DNA from: G965200765 sp965203865
GTDB taxonomy: Bacteria; Pseudomonadota; Gammaproteobacteria; Arenicellales; JAJDZL01
Assembly: GCA_965203865.1 (NCBI GenBank)
Contig: OZ241916.1
Coordinates: 1,116,001 to 1,180,000, forward strand
Reading direction: 5' to 3'
DNA: 64,000 bases
A program made the position numbers and the translations under genes. Below are positions 1 through 7,857 of this stretch, one piece after another (the first letter of the stretch is position 1; the number at the start of each line of letters is the position of its first letter). Below the pieces are notes generated by a model. It was not told the origin of the DNA. It saw only the letters and a list, made by a program, of their open reading frames with translations, and did no database searches.

Positions 1-1733
1 GCAAATAGACCGAATGTCGGCAATGCAGTGATCAAATAAATACGAGGGCGATGTATTGAAATTGCATGAAGCAAGGAGTAAACCAAAAAAGCTGTCTTGC
101 CCGAGCCTGTAGGTCCGAGAATGAGAGCATGAGCATTTTTGGCTCGGTCGGAAGAATTCAAAGGATCGAATGTCAGAGGCTCAGCACCGCGGTTATAAAG
201 CAGCATTCCGGGATAGCCGCTTCCCCTGGACCGACCATACGCAGGGGCAAATCTTGAAATATGACTTGCATACCAGAGTCTGGACCGACGAGCAAACAAT
301 TGTTGATCCTGAACCGGATCAAATCCGAATGGCAAGGCTCTTATATAGCTGTCAAGTGATATTGGATCATAGCGCGGCGCTACCAATCGAATATGGTTAG
401 CGGAAAGAAAGCTTAAAACAGATTCAGTTTTTCTATCCAGATCGGCCAGGTTGTCTCCAAACAGAAATGCTCCGCAAAATACTCTAAAAATAGGGTTTCC
501 TCGTGCTAATTCACCTAACGCCACACTGGCAAGTTTTCTGCGTTCAAGTGCGGATGCTTCGTCACCCACTGAGTTTTTACTTACTTTTGAAATCTTCTCC
601 CGAATTTCATCTTGTGCGGAATAGACAATTGTCATTGACCAGATTGAATTTTCAGGCATTTGATCCCACAGAGTTCCACTAGAATCTCCAAATCTTCTCT
701 CTGCTGTTAAATGGCCTATTTCAGGTTCGCCCGTTAATTCATCCATTGACAAGAATCTGCTTGGTTTGCCCCGAAACCACCATATTCCTGGTTTTTTCCA
801 TGTCCATGGAGCTACTCCGTGCAACGCTGCCCGGCCAAGGTCGGCGCGTGCAGATTCAGAAACCAGAGATAGCGAATTATCCAGTTCAGTGTATCTCCAA
901 GGATTTTGTTCAAGTAGCTCTTGAGTATTTTTGTGGTCAGATTCTGAATCGGGCTGAGGTACGAACCAGTAGGTAAGCCACTCATAAAGCTCGCTTGCTT
1001 CACTTGGGATGAGTTTTACTTCTGCTTGAGCAAAAGTAGCTACAAGTTGCTCGCACACTTGATCTATATTGTCGTACTCGTTCCCTCGTTTTTGATTAGA
1101 AATTCGCCAAATACACAATCGGACTTGACGATTTCTGCCTCGCCAACAACTATTGATCAAATTTGGATCCTGAAACAGTCCATTTGACTGTGCTATGTCC
1201 TTAAAATGCTGTTCTAGTTGCGCAAGCCAAAATTTAGAGTAGCTAGAGTCCATTGACGATTCGGACATGTAGTCTTTGATTTGTTTGATCAATGCTGGAA
1301 AATAGGCCTTGCTGTCATCCTGAATGAACCATTGAAGAATCCAGGGATTATTCTGATGTAATGGCAACACACTAGAAATGGCATGCATGATTTTTGCGTT
1401 TAAAGTATTCATGGACTCATCTGTTCGAGCTTCTGTGTTGCTGACTTTTACATTGAACATTCGTCCCACGCTCGAGAAGTCTTGCAAGCAAATTTTCCCG
1501 TTTTTCAAGTCGATTCTTGGGGCAAGCAAGTCAGCGAAAGAACGAGTATGGCTCACAATTTCTTTATATGCCTTGTCAGGGTGAAGCTGTGGTTCAAGGT
1601 ACTCCTCTACAGTTAGTGGATTGCTACCTTTCCCATCCCATTTAGTCAAAGGAAGACTGTCAGGCTCAACCACATTGTTCTCCATTAAGTCGGACTGAAA
1701 ATTTTGTTTTGAAAAAATTTTGAGAATGCTCAT
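1..1733 (-). CDS. traC: Conjugative-transfer ATPase TraC/VirB4-like (PFL_4706 type), C-terminus off the window
   Basis: This reading frame is open from an ATG at 1733 to the left edge (about 577 residues), so it is partial at its 3' end. A GAGG ribosome binding site lies about 8 bases before the ATG. The visible part is the N-terminal domain followed by a Walker A motif, GPTGSGKT, at about residue 540, preceded by a segment reading NRGAEPLTFDPLN, which is typical of the TraC ATPase of GI-type integrative conjugative elements. The family supplies energy to assemble the type IV secretion channel at the inner membrane. The order lipoprotein then TraC is canonical for this ICE family. The motor half, including Walker B, is missing from view, so completeness cannot be judged. 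Confidence 0.85.
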   Translation of the reverse strand, partial: MSILKIFSKQNFQSDLMENNVVEPDSLPLTKWDGKGSNPLTVEEYLEPQLHPDKAYKEIVSHTRSFADLLAPRIDLKNGKICLQDFSSVGRMFNVKVSNTEARTDESMNTLNAKIMHAISSVLPLHQNNPWILQWFIQDDSKAYFPALIKQIKDYMSESSMDSSYSKFWLAQLEQHFKDIAQSNGLFQDPNLINSCWRGRNRQVRLCIWRISNQKRGNEYDNIDQVCEQLVATFAQAEVKLIPSEASELYEWLTYWFVPQPDSESDHKNTQELLEQNPWRYTELDNSLSLVSESARADLGRAALHGVAPWTWKKPGIWWFRGKPSRFLSMDELTGEPEIGHLTAERRFGDSSGTLWDQMPENSIWSMTIVYSAQDEIREKISKVSKNSVGDEASALERRKLASVALGELARGNPIFRVFCGAFLFGDNLADLDRKTESVLSFLSANHIRLVAPRYDPISLDSYIRALPFGFDPVQDQQLFARRSRLWYASHISRFAPAYGRSRGSGYPGMLLYNRGAEPLTFDPLNSSDRAKNAHALILGPTGSGKTAFLVYSLLHAISIHRPRIYLITALPTFGLF

Positions 1734-1743
1734 TTCATTTGCC

Positions 1744-2127
1744 TCAAATTTCACCTGGCAGAGCGTATTCAACCCGCTCGTACAATTGAAACATTGTTGA
1801 ATATCCCGGAATTGGGGCACGTTCTTTGGACAAATGGGGAAATATGTACATTACAATAGTTGGATTCGGTAAACGTGGGAAAACTACTGATAGTTCGTTA
1901 AATACCTGACGTGTGTATCCACTCAAGCTGGCATCACCATCTGGAAGAGGGCGATTTGCTTGTTGCTGAATGTTCGAAACAGTAATGTGAGAATTATAAA
2001 TCTGTGAAATAGTGGGTCCGGAATCTGGAATCGGAGATGTCCCGGCCCATTGATTTGCACAGGATATCAGGCTTAGCCCAAGGCTAATCAAAGCCGCCCA
2101 GCTGAAGATTTGCTTGTGAACTGTCAT
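1744..2127 (-). CDS. T4SS outer-membrane lipoprotein, TIGR03751 family
   Basis: A small lipoprotein of the ICE secretion block. I prefer the ATG at 2127, which gives a short positive n-region, a hydrophobic segment and a lipobox LISC; a longer form starting with TTG at 2166 is possible. The C-terminal part, PRLPNPTIVMYIFPHLS followed by PIPGYSTMFQLYER and ending LPGE, matches the family pattern. It is presumably anchored in the outer membrane as a VirB7-like partner of the channel. The start lies inside the end of the upstream gene (about 44 bp overlap) and traC follows 10 bp downstream, so translation is probably coupled. Confidence 0.8.
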   Translation of the reverse strand: MTVHKQIFSWAALISLGLSLISCANQWAGTSPIPDSGPTISQIYNSHITVSNIQQQANRPLPDGDASLSGYTRQVFNELSVVFPRLPNPTIVMYIFPHLSKERAPIPGYSTMFQLYERVEYALPGEI

Positions 2128-3406
2128 CGAACTTCTTGATTTTTCGTGCTGTTGGGTCATTTTCAATTGTTATCGTGGACTCAATGTGTATTGCAACCGC
2201 CCGCCCCGCGGGCAGGTAGATTGCATCGAAAGAATTTTGCTGGCGGCTTTGTAGCCAGCGATTTGTCTCCTGTATCGCTTCTTCTGCTGCTCGCCCAAGG
2301 ACGAAATTGTCTATATTTCCAGTAACCGATTGAATCATACTGTCTCCTGATGAACTTTGTTCAGAGGTGGTTTGCGCCTGTGCAAGTGCGGATGCTGTAG
2401 CACCTAAAGTATTAAGAGCGGTTGAGCGAGACAGGGACTGAAAAGCGTTTGACTTGAGTTCTCCAGATATGCAAGGATTGCCGTACTCGTCGGAAATCCA
2501 GCCTATTCCTTGGCTTGCGTTTTCTGAACCTCCTTTATTTTTGATTGTTTGGATTGTGCCATCCTCAAATATAAATGTGGCGGTGTCGATATTACCGGAA
2601 ATACAGGACAGTGCTAAATCACCTCTCGCAGTTCCCGACCATAGCATTCCAGCAAGCTCGGGAATTCTATGGCCGTTTGCCGCAAGGTTTTCAGAGCTTG
2701 TGATTATTTTGAAGCGCCATGGGTCTTCCAGACGACCGTTAACAGGTACGCGGCCAACTAATGCTGTAAGTGCAATTGCATCCAGAAGTGTAGTTGTAGG
2801 AGGAATAGTGTACTGAGGAGTATTCTGTGCAATGCTGTTAGATAAAATTTCTTCGGATGCTTCAGGGAATCCGGTATTGGAATTCGCAAGAAATTCACTA
2901 TTAGTTTCAGGGTATGGGTATAGGCTAGTCGGCATTGCTTCCGAGCCTATGGAAGTAAACCAGATGAAGCGGCTGGAGCTTCCCGGTGCTTGGTCATTAG
3001 CGCCGTCGCTATTGTTTGCCAGTTCCAATTGTGAAAGTCGAACTGAATTTTGATTTACGGTGGCGGTTAAATGCTCAACTGAATTTGCTTGTGATAAATT
3101 TTCAATTGAAGATTGCACCTGGTCAATCATTGTCATAAATTCCGCTCGCAAGTTGTCCTGCTCCCTGCGGTTTGCGGCATAATATTCTTCAAGTGTTTGC
3201 TCAATATTGGAAATTTTTGTTGCCACTGCCCGCACTTCTTCTGCAGCACTGTCGCGGTCAGCTTGATTATTCTTATTATTTTGTGAGCTTCCGGGGGGTG
3301 AATTGGCATACTCCAGTGAATTTGATATGTTATCTGTCGATACAAACCAAATTGCAACGCCCGCCATAATAATGACCAAAGCAAAAAATTGAATGCTGCG
3401 TTTCAT
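2084..3406 (-). CDS. T4SS channel protein TraB/VirB10-like, TIGR03752 (PFL_4705)
   Basis: A 440-residue protein with one N-terminal membrane segment (residues about 7-23), an acidic/Asn-rich linker, a coiled-coil stretch (about 55-130) and a periplasmic C-terminal domain. This is the architecture of the VirB10/TraB-type scaffold that spans from inner to outer membrane. Its position between the PFL_4704-like and TIGR03751 genes is canonical for GI-type conjugative elements. It overlaps the upstream gene by 4 bp (ATGA) and the downstream lipoprotein by about 44 bp. The family call rests on context plus architecture. Confidence 0.82.
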   Translation of the reverse strand: MKRSIQFFALVIIMAGVAIWFVSTDNISNSLEYANSPPGSSQNNKNNQADRDSAAEEVRAVATKISNIEQTLEEYYAANRREQDNLRAEFMTMIDQVQSSIENLSQANSVEHLTATVNQNSVRLSQLELANNSDGANDQAPGSSSRFIWFTSIGSEAMPTSLYPYPETNSEFLANSNTGFPEASEEILSNSIAQNTPQYTIPPTTTLLDAIALTALVGRVPVNGRLEDPWRFKIITSSENLAANGHRIPELAGMLWSGTARGDLALSCISGNIDTATFIFEDGTIQTIKNKGGSENASQGIGWISDEYGNPCISGELKSNAFQSLSRSTALNTLGATASALAQAQTTSEQSSSGDSMIQSVTGNIDNFVLGRAAEEAIQETNRWLQSRQQNSFDAIYLPAGRAVAIHIESTITIENDPTARKIKKFDDSSQANLQLGGFD

Positions 3407-4215
3407 GATTGGAACCCAATTGCATCGGTGAATGGTTTATCAGAAATCAATACCAGGACAGTACTGTCGTTGATTTGCCCGCTAGGTGACAACTTTGTGT
3501 GAACAAAAGAAGCTGTTCGCCATGAACCGATTAATTCTCTGGGGTCAAGCGTAACAGGTTCATCTAGATTGTTCTTCACATGCACTGCGGTAATAAAGTG
3601 ATTTGGCGATTTCCAGCTGGCCATAGGACTGGATAACAGAGCGTTGCCACACAATGTGGGGATTCTGGCACCACAGCGAAACAAGTTGATTTTTGCCCGG
3701 TTTACTGCCACTTGGGTAACACCTGGCAATTTGGTCAGCAGTCGTTTTGGTGCATATAATTGCTGCACGACCCACCGGGTCAGAGATATGAACCCATGTT
3801 GTGCATCTGAGTTCTGCCTGGAGTTGTCCGTTGACTTGTTGCTGTCTTTAGAAATTACAACCGGCCCCAGATTAACGGCGTAGTGGTTAGACTGGACTTC
3901 GAGTATTTGCTTCCCCAGTGGTTCTGCTATTAGAAGTAGGCGAGTTGAACTGAACTCTTCTTTAGCGGTTAGCCACAGGTGATTGTCAATGATTTGCGTC
4001 TCGATTTGTTGTGCAACTTCATTTGGCACACCTATTTGCAACCTTGTCGCTTGAGGAATATGAATATTTTGTTCTACACCTACTTTTAGCTCAAGATGAA
4101 GGGGAGTTTGAGACCATTGATAGGTTATTGACCCTCCATGCACCAGTTTCATGTGGAGTGCTAGCCAGACAGTTAGAAGAATCCAGCGTGGTTTCGCAAG
4201 TAGTGGAAATGTCAA
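3403..4215 (-). CDS. T4SS periplasmic protein TraK/VirB9-like, TIGR03749 (PFL_4704)
   Basis: A 270-residue protein beginning with a probable signal peptide (hydrophobic residues about 8-25) followed by a beta-rich periplasmic region. Family members act with the VirB7- and VirB10-like components in the core channel complex. Two genes run on tightly: the stop overlaps the next start by 4 bp, and the preceding gene ends 2 bp upstream. Identification comes from the conserved gene order and the sequence pattern near the N-terminus (LHLELKVGVEQNIHIPQ), so the family name is firm and the exact channel role is inferred. Confidence 0.8.
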   Translation of the reverse strand: MTFPLLAKPRWILLTVWLALHMKLVHGGSITYQWSQTPLHLELKVGVEQNIHIPQATRLQIGVPNEVAQQIETQIIDNHLWLTAKEEFSSTRLLLIAEPLGKQILEVQSNHYAVNLGPVVISKDSNKSTDNSRQNSDAQHGFISLTRWVVQQLYAPKRLLTKLPGVTQVAVNRAKINLFRCGARIPTLCGNALLSSPMASWKSPNHFITAVHVKNNLDEPVTLDPRELIGSWRTASFVHTKLSPSGQINDSTVLVLISDKPFTDAIGFQS

Positions 4216-4217
4216 GA

Positions 4218-4829
4218 TTATTTCTCCTCATTTCGTTTTGGGGGATATGACATGATGTCTAGAAGTAGTCCCCAAGGATTGAATTCTGGGTCAATTGGTT
4301 TTTGTATTACCTTAAGAAAGTAAGTAATTTTGACTGTCTTTACTGCTACTCCGCCTATGTGTTCCTGAAGGTCAACATCCAATGAAACAGTCCATGTGTC
4401 CGATGAATCGTTTACCACAGAATTGATGTAGTGAGCTCCAGTTGATGGCAAAATGTATCGGGTGCGTCCTCTAAGCTCAGATGTTCGCTTGATGCTTTCT
4501 TTTTCCAACCAAGCCTTGAATTCAGGGGTGAAAAAGGCGGCTAGTCGTTTTATGTTGTTCGGATAGTCCGTTTGGCAGTCGCTTTCACATCTGTTCAATT
4601 GTTGCCAAATATAGCCAGCAAAGTTGTAGACTTCCCACGGGTGAATGGAATTCGCAATTACTTGGCCACCGTAGCGAAGATCTGGCGGGATACTAATTCG
4701 CTGACTTCGCGATGCATGGTACCATCCGTAGATGGTGAACATCAAACTAAGAGAAAGAAAAATCGTTACTATTCGCAAAGTTCGAATATGCTCGAAAAGA
4801 TTTGCATCCGCATGGACAAACCGATTCAT
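4218..4829 (-). CDS. T4SS inner-membrane protein, TIGR03746 (PFL_4703)
   Basis: A 203-residue bitopic membrane protein: short cytoplasmic N-terminus, one membrane segment at about residues 19-37, and a periplasmic domain containing the family pattern IHPWEVYNFAGYIWQQLNRC and later FFTPEFKAWLE. This corresponds to the TraE/VirB5/VirB8-like slot of the GI-type system, an assembly factor anchored in the inner membrane. It lies 2 bp before the PFL_4704-like gene and 2 bp after the TIGR03750-like gene, in a single transcription unit. Confidence 0.83.
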   Translation of the reverse strand: MNRFVHADANLFEHIRTLRIVTIFLSLSLMFTIYGWYHASRSQRISIPPDLRYGGQVIANSIHPWEVYNFAGYIWQQLNRCESDCQTDYPNNIKRLAAFFTPEFKAWLEKESIKRTSELRGRTRYILPSTGAHYINSVVNDSSDTWTVSLDVDLQEHIGGVAVKTVKITYFLKVIQKPIDPEFNPWGLLLDIMSYPPKRNEEK

Positions 4830-4831
4830 AT

Positions 4832-5182
4832 TCAGGTACTCCGATCAGTTGTCCATCTACCTGACTTATAGATGAGTTCTTTGGAGAATAATGGGTGGGT
4901 TTTGCAGTAAAAATATCGCAAGTACCAACCTTCGGGCTTGCCAGTTTTCAACTTCTTTATACATGTTGCTATGCAAACTACAGAGAACAATGTTCCGCTT
5001 ACGAATACTACAAATGAGAAAAACAATGCGTGTATTCCATTGAAAACAATGACTCCCAGTACACCGGCGCCAGGAATCCAGCAGATGCCAGTGCACAACA
5101 CTATTGAATACAACTCCGTTGTGCCACACCCTTGATACAAGGGTGTTTCAAAGTCAAGTTTTGTACAAGGTTGCAGTTCCAT
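4832..5182 (-). CDS. T4SS small membrane protein TraL-like, TIGR03750
   Basis: A 116-residue protein with two adjacent membrane segments (about 27-48 and 53-72) followed by a basic cytoplasmic tail with the signature KTGKPEGWYLRYFY and SGRWTTDR. In this ICE family the gene sits between the TIGR03745 and TIGR03746 genes, exactly as here. It is thought to correspond to the TraL/VirB3-like component at the inner membrane. Start and the preceding stop overlap by one base, so it is co-translated with its neighbour. Confidence 0.8.
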   Translation of the reverse strand: MELQPCTKLDFETPLYQGCGTTELYSIVLCTGICWIPGAGVLGVIVFNGIHALFFSFVVFVSGTLFSVVCIATCIKKLKTGKPEGWYLRYFYCKTHPLFSKELIYKSGRWTTDRST

Positions 5183-5580
5183 TATGAGCTTAACATTGCG
5201 TTCAGACGTTCAGAACCCCACCATGCTCCGAAAATAACAACCACTATTACCAATATGCCGGCACCAAAGAAGACAGCAAATCGTCCCCACTCGCCTTTCT
5301 TGCGCGCTTCGCTAATTTCTGAAACCAACCCTCCAGAAAATGCAAGAATTGCAAATACAACCACCAGGGTTAAACCAAGGAAAATCATATAGCGAACACT
5401 GCCGACCAAATATCCAATGGGGTCGTTTGCATTGAATGTTTGCGAGCCAATTTGTGGGGGTTGCGGCAGAACATTCTGAGCTTGGGAAAGTGTTGACTCC
5501 AATATTGCCATTGAAGCAACAGTTAATTTTGCTGCCCACAGATTGAAGTGGTACTTGACCTGGAATTTACTGATTTTCAT
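5182..5580 (-). CDS. T4SS pilin-like membrane protein, TIGR03745
   Basis: A 132-residue protein with an N-terminal signal-like segment ending near SQAQN, a short periplasmic stretch, and two membrane helices (about 62-85 and 103-120) separated by a charged loop SEARKKGEWGRF. This two-helix layout with a short basic loop resembles VirB2/TraA-type pilins. It is the expected neighbour of the PFL_4701-like and TIGR03750-like genes. Whether the product is a true pilus subunit is inferred from family knowledge. Confidence 0.75.
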   Translation of the reverse strand: MKISKFQVKYHFNLWAAKLTVASMAILESTLSQAQNVLPQPPQIGSQTFNANDPIGYLVGSVRYMIFLGLTLVVVFAILAFSGGLVSEISEARKKGEWGRFAVFFGAGILVIVVVIFGAWWGSERLNAMLSS

Positions 5581-5581
5581 A

Positions 5582-5803
5582 TTACAAAAATGCGATTATT
5601 GTCAATAATGCTATGGTAGTAACTAATGACCGGCCTGATTCTGTTAACAGGCCCAAGAAACTAATCTGGTTGCTTTGAAGACGTTTCAGGCAAGATACTA
5701 CTATCCAAATCCACCACAAGATTGCAGTGGCTGACAAAAGAGCGATGATTGCCGCTCTCAAGTATTCAACTCTAAATGAAGTGCCTATGCCGCCTATGTC
5801 CAT
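5582..5803 (-). CDS. T4SS small membrane protein, TIGR03758 (PFL_4701)
   Basis: A 73-residue hydrophobic protein with two membrane segments (about 15-37 and 57-72) linked by a short basic loop. Size and place, between the RAQPRD lipoprotein and the TIGR03745 gene, fit the PFL_4701 family of conjugative elements. Two bases separate it from the next gene and three from the previous one. The function of the family is not known beyond being part of the conserved transfer block. Confidence 0.75.
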   Translation of the reverse strand: MDIGGIGTSFRVEYLRAAIIALLSATAILWWIWIVVSCLKRLQSNQISFLGLLTESGRSLVTTIALLTIIAFL

Positions 5804-5806
5804 AAC

Positions 5807-6196
5807 TTAGTTGCTGTAGTTTCCTGCTATGGGTTCCACCGTTCGAGGTGTAAAGTCGGGCTGGTGTACATGAGCACCAATTCCTTGCGTAATCAGTTGC
5901 AAGTCATAGCGTAATTGAGCATAGTCAAATTTGATGCGTGCATCTGGATTTGCGCGAGTTTCAGCTTCGGTAATTAAATTGTTCAATTCTTGGAGTAGTT
6001 GCACAAGACGGGCAAGTGTTTTCTTTTCCCCCGAGTTTGAACGCATTACAATTTCTGGCGCTACACTTGCGATTGCTTGCGATTGCTGTTGAATTTCCAG
6101 TGCATACGATTCTGAAGTTTGTTCAGGCATACTGCAACCAGTGAGCCAAAGGAACGACCCAGCGATGAAATATAAAATGTAAAACGATTTGAACAT
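5807..6196 (-). CDS. ICE lipoprotein, RAQPRD family
   Basis: A 129-residue lipoprotein with lipobox LTGC at residues 18-21, a helical middle part and the signature region EAETRANPDARIKFDYAQL, a variant of the RAQPRD block after which the family is named. It is expected in the periplasm. The family is found almost only in integrative conjugative elements just before the PFL_4701-like gene, as here. About 95 bp without a gene separate it from the PFL_4693-like gene; in related elements that position carries a coupling protein and other genes, which are missing here. Confidence 0.8.
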   Translation of the reverse strand: MFKSFYILYFIAGSFLWLTGCSMPEQTSESYALEIQQQSQAIASVAPEIVMRSNSGEKKTLARLVQLLQELNNLITEAETRANPDARIKFDYAQLRYDLQLITQGIGAHVHQPDFTPRTVEPIAGNYSN

Positions 6197-6292
6197 GTAA
6201 GTCTGTATAACCCTACATGCGATTAATTTTCAGTAAAAATTAAGAATTAATTCAACTTCATTTTTTTATCTGATTCTGAGGGGGGCGGTCAG

Positions 6293-6925
6293 TCAATTAA
6301 TTTCGAATATTCCGTTCTGAAATTTTGTTCCTTGGCTGTTTGCCCGGGTTACAGTAATTCGACGGGTACGCAGTAAATGAGCTGGAATCTGGTGAGTGGT
6401 AGTCCAGTTCCGAAGTTGTAAATTACTCACTCGTTCTTGTATTACTATATCCAATGCCCCGCCTTTGATTACATGCTGTAAAGCAAGGTTCAAATTGTCT
6501 TTGCAGGATTTATTGGTGCAATTGTATGGAGTAACTAGCAGAATTCGTTTCTGGAGCTGCCCGCTGTCCCTTTTTAGAACTAGTTCGTTCATCGCTGAGA
6601 TGTATTCTGTTTCGAATTTGCTAATGGCTTCGGTAACCTCTAATTGGCGTTCGGCAAACAGTTTTGCGTAGTACTTTCTCTTTTCGGGTGTCTTTGCGAA
6701 TATACCAAGCCATTCTAGTGGACTGATATCCGCAGAAATCAAGCCGCTGAACTGTCGCTCAAGTTCTTTGTATTGTCCCCATTCAGCTACTGATAGTCCC
6801 CACACATCAGCGGTTTGTTTTTGAATCTCTTGCAAACTTGATTGTGTCATCTGGGTGTGTTCAATTGTTGTCTGGGCAAACACTGAAACCGTCCAGACCA
6901 AAATAATAAAGAAACTGTATTTCAT
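6293..6925 (-). CDS. ICE periplasmic protein, TIGR03759 (PFL_4693)
   Basis: A 210-residue protein with an N-terminal signal peptide (residues 1-17, ending in VFAQ). The core reads VWGLSVAEWGQYKELE, then SPLEWLGIFAKTPEKRKYYAKLFAERQ, which is the conserved pattern of the PFL_4693 family. The C-terminal half has a Cys pair (CTNKSCKD) resembling a thioredoxin-fold-type region. Its role in conjugation is unknown. It overlaps the upstream gene by 4 bp, so the two are translationally coupled. Confidence 0.78.
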   Translation of the reverse strand: MKYSFFIILVWTVSVFAQTTIEHTQMTQSSLQEIQKQTADVWGLSVAEWGQYKELERQFSGLISADISPLEWLGIFAKTPEKRKYYAKLFAERQLEVTEAISKFETEYISAMNELVLKRDSGQLQKRILLVTPYNCTNKSCKDNLNLALQHVIKGGALDIVIQERVSNLQLRNWTTTHQIPAHLLRTRRITVTRANSQGTKFQNGIFEIN

Positions 6926-7692
6926 TCACTGACTCTCATTACGTGTTCAATTTTGGATTTTTGGTTTTCGAAGGTGGCAGTGTTGCCTAGCGGATCAATA
7001 TTCTTGAGTTGCCAACCCAAACGGGACTCATTGAGGGCGAGCATGGTAATTCTACTGTCTAGCGAAATTACAGCATTCCACTCTGTATTCCAGTTCTCAA
7101 CAGAAATCAGCGTAAACTGAGGCATGTGTGAATGGTCTACTGCTTTGCGTTCTTGGGCTTTTTGCTTCTCAAGGTGCTGTTCTAGATACTGTTGTATGCG
7201 ATCCAAGCGAAGGTATAGTTCCTCATTGTGAATTTGAGGTAGTTTTGTTCTGTCAAGGATTTGTTTTACATCGTTCTCAAGCATCTCGAGACGATTGTTG
7301 AAGTAGGAGTGTGCATCTTCATTTGATTTGAGCAGGTACTCTATATTTTTAATAATGGATTCAAAATCCGGGGTGACCAATTTTTCTGTCTCGGAGATAG
7401 TTTCTTCATGAATTGGCGTTTGAGAATTCCTGGAGATGTCCTGTTTGGGGATTGCCTCGGTAACCGGTACCGGAGGGGCAGTTTGACTTTGAATTTGTGA
7501 ATGCACCACTGAATCAGATTTCCCCTTGGCATACTGCAACGTTTGGTCTGAGTGTATAAGAAAATAATAAGAGCCAACCAATAGAACAGGGATGACAATC
7601 AATGAGTAACGGAGTAATTTAGATACTGAACCCGGCAACCGGGGCAGAAAGGATCTTTTTCCAGGACTAGGCTTGTTGGTGCTTGAAGACAT
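6922..7692 (-). CDS. Membrane-anchored protein with coiled coil, function unknown (ICE transfer block)
   Basis: I place the start at the ATG at 7692 (about 256 residues); a TTG 42 bp upstream would add 14 residues. The protein has a basic cytoplasmic N-terminus, one membrane helix (about 26-43), a Pro/Gln-rich linker, a coiled coil of about 60 residues, and a C-terminal domain of about 60 residues containing TLISVENWNTEWNAV and ESRLGWQLKNIDPLGNTATF. That domain looks like a small periplasmic beta domain of the kind seen in pilus or secretion linkers such as PilP or GspC. I do not recognise a named family. It is the last gene before the TnpB insertion and is coupled by 4 bp to the PFL_4693-like gene. 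Confidence 0.7.
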   Translation of the reverse strand: MSSSTNKPSPGKRSFLPRLPGSVSKLLRYSLIVIPVLLVGSYYFLIHSDQTLQYAKGKSDSVVHSQIQSQTAPPVPVTEAIPKQDISRNSQTPIHEETISETEKLVTPDFESIIKNIEYLLKSNEDAHSYFNNRLEMLENDVKQILDRTKLPQIHNEELYLRLDRIQQYLEQHLEKQKAQERKAVDHSHMPQFTLISVENWNTEWNAVISLDSRITMLALNESRLGWQLKNIDPLGNTATFENQKSKIEHVMRVSE

Positions 7693-7827
7693 AATCCCGC
7701 AATTTTGCCATTTACAACACAGTAGTTGATTCAAAATATGAATTTGAAAAGAAAGTAATTACTTCAATTGCCCATAATTGAAATCAATTTAAAAATTGCC
7801 ATTACAACTGGTTCATATAAAAAGAAA

Positions 7828-7851
7828 GGGACTTATATATAATGATAACCA
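7828..7851 (+). repeat. Left terminal inverted repeat of TnpB element copy 1
   Basis: Twenty-four bases that match the reverse complement of 9045-9068 with a single difference. They begin at GGGA directly after the 8-bp direct repeat AAAAGAAA and end six bases before the tnpB start codon. Confidence 0.85.
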
Positions 7852-7857
7852 ATTGCC

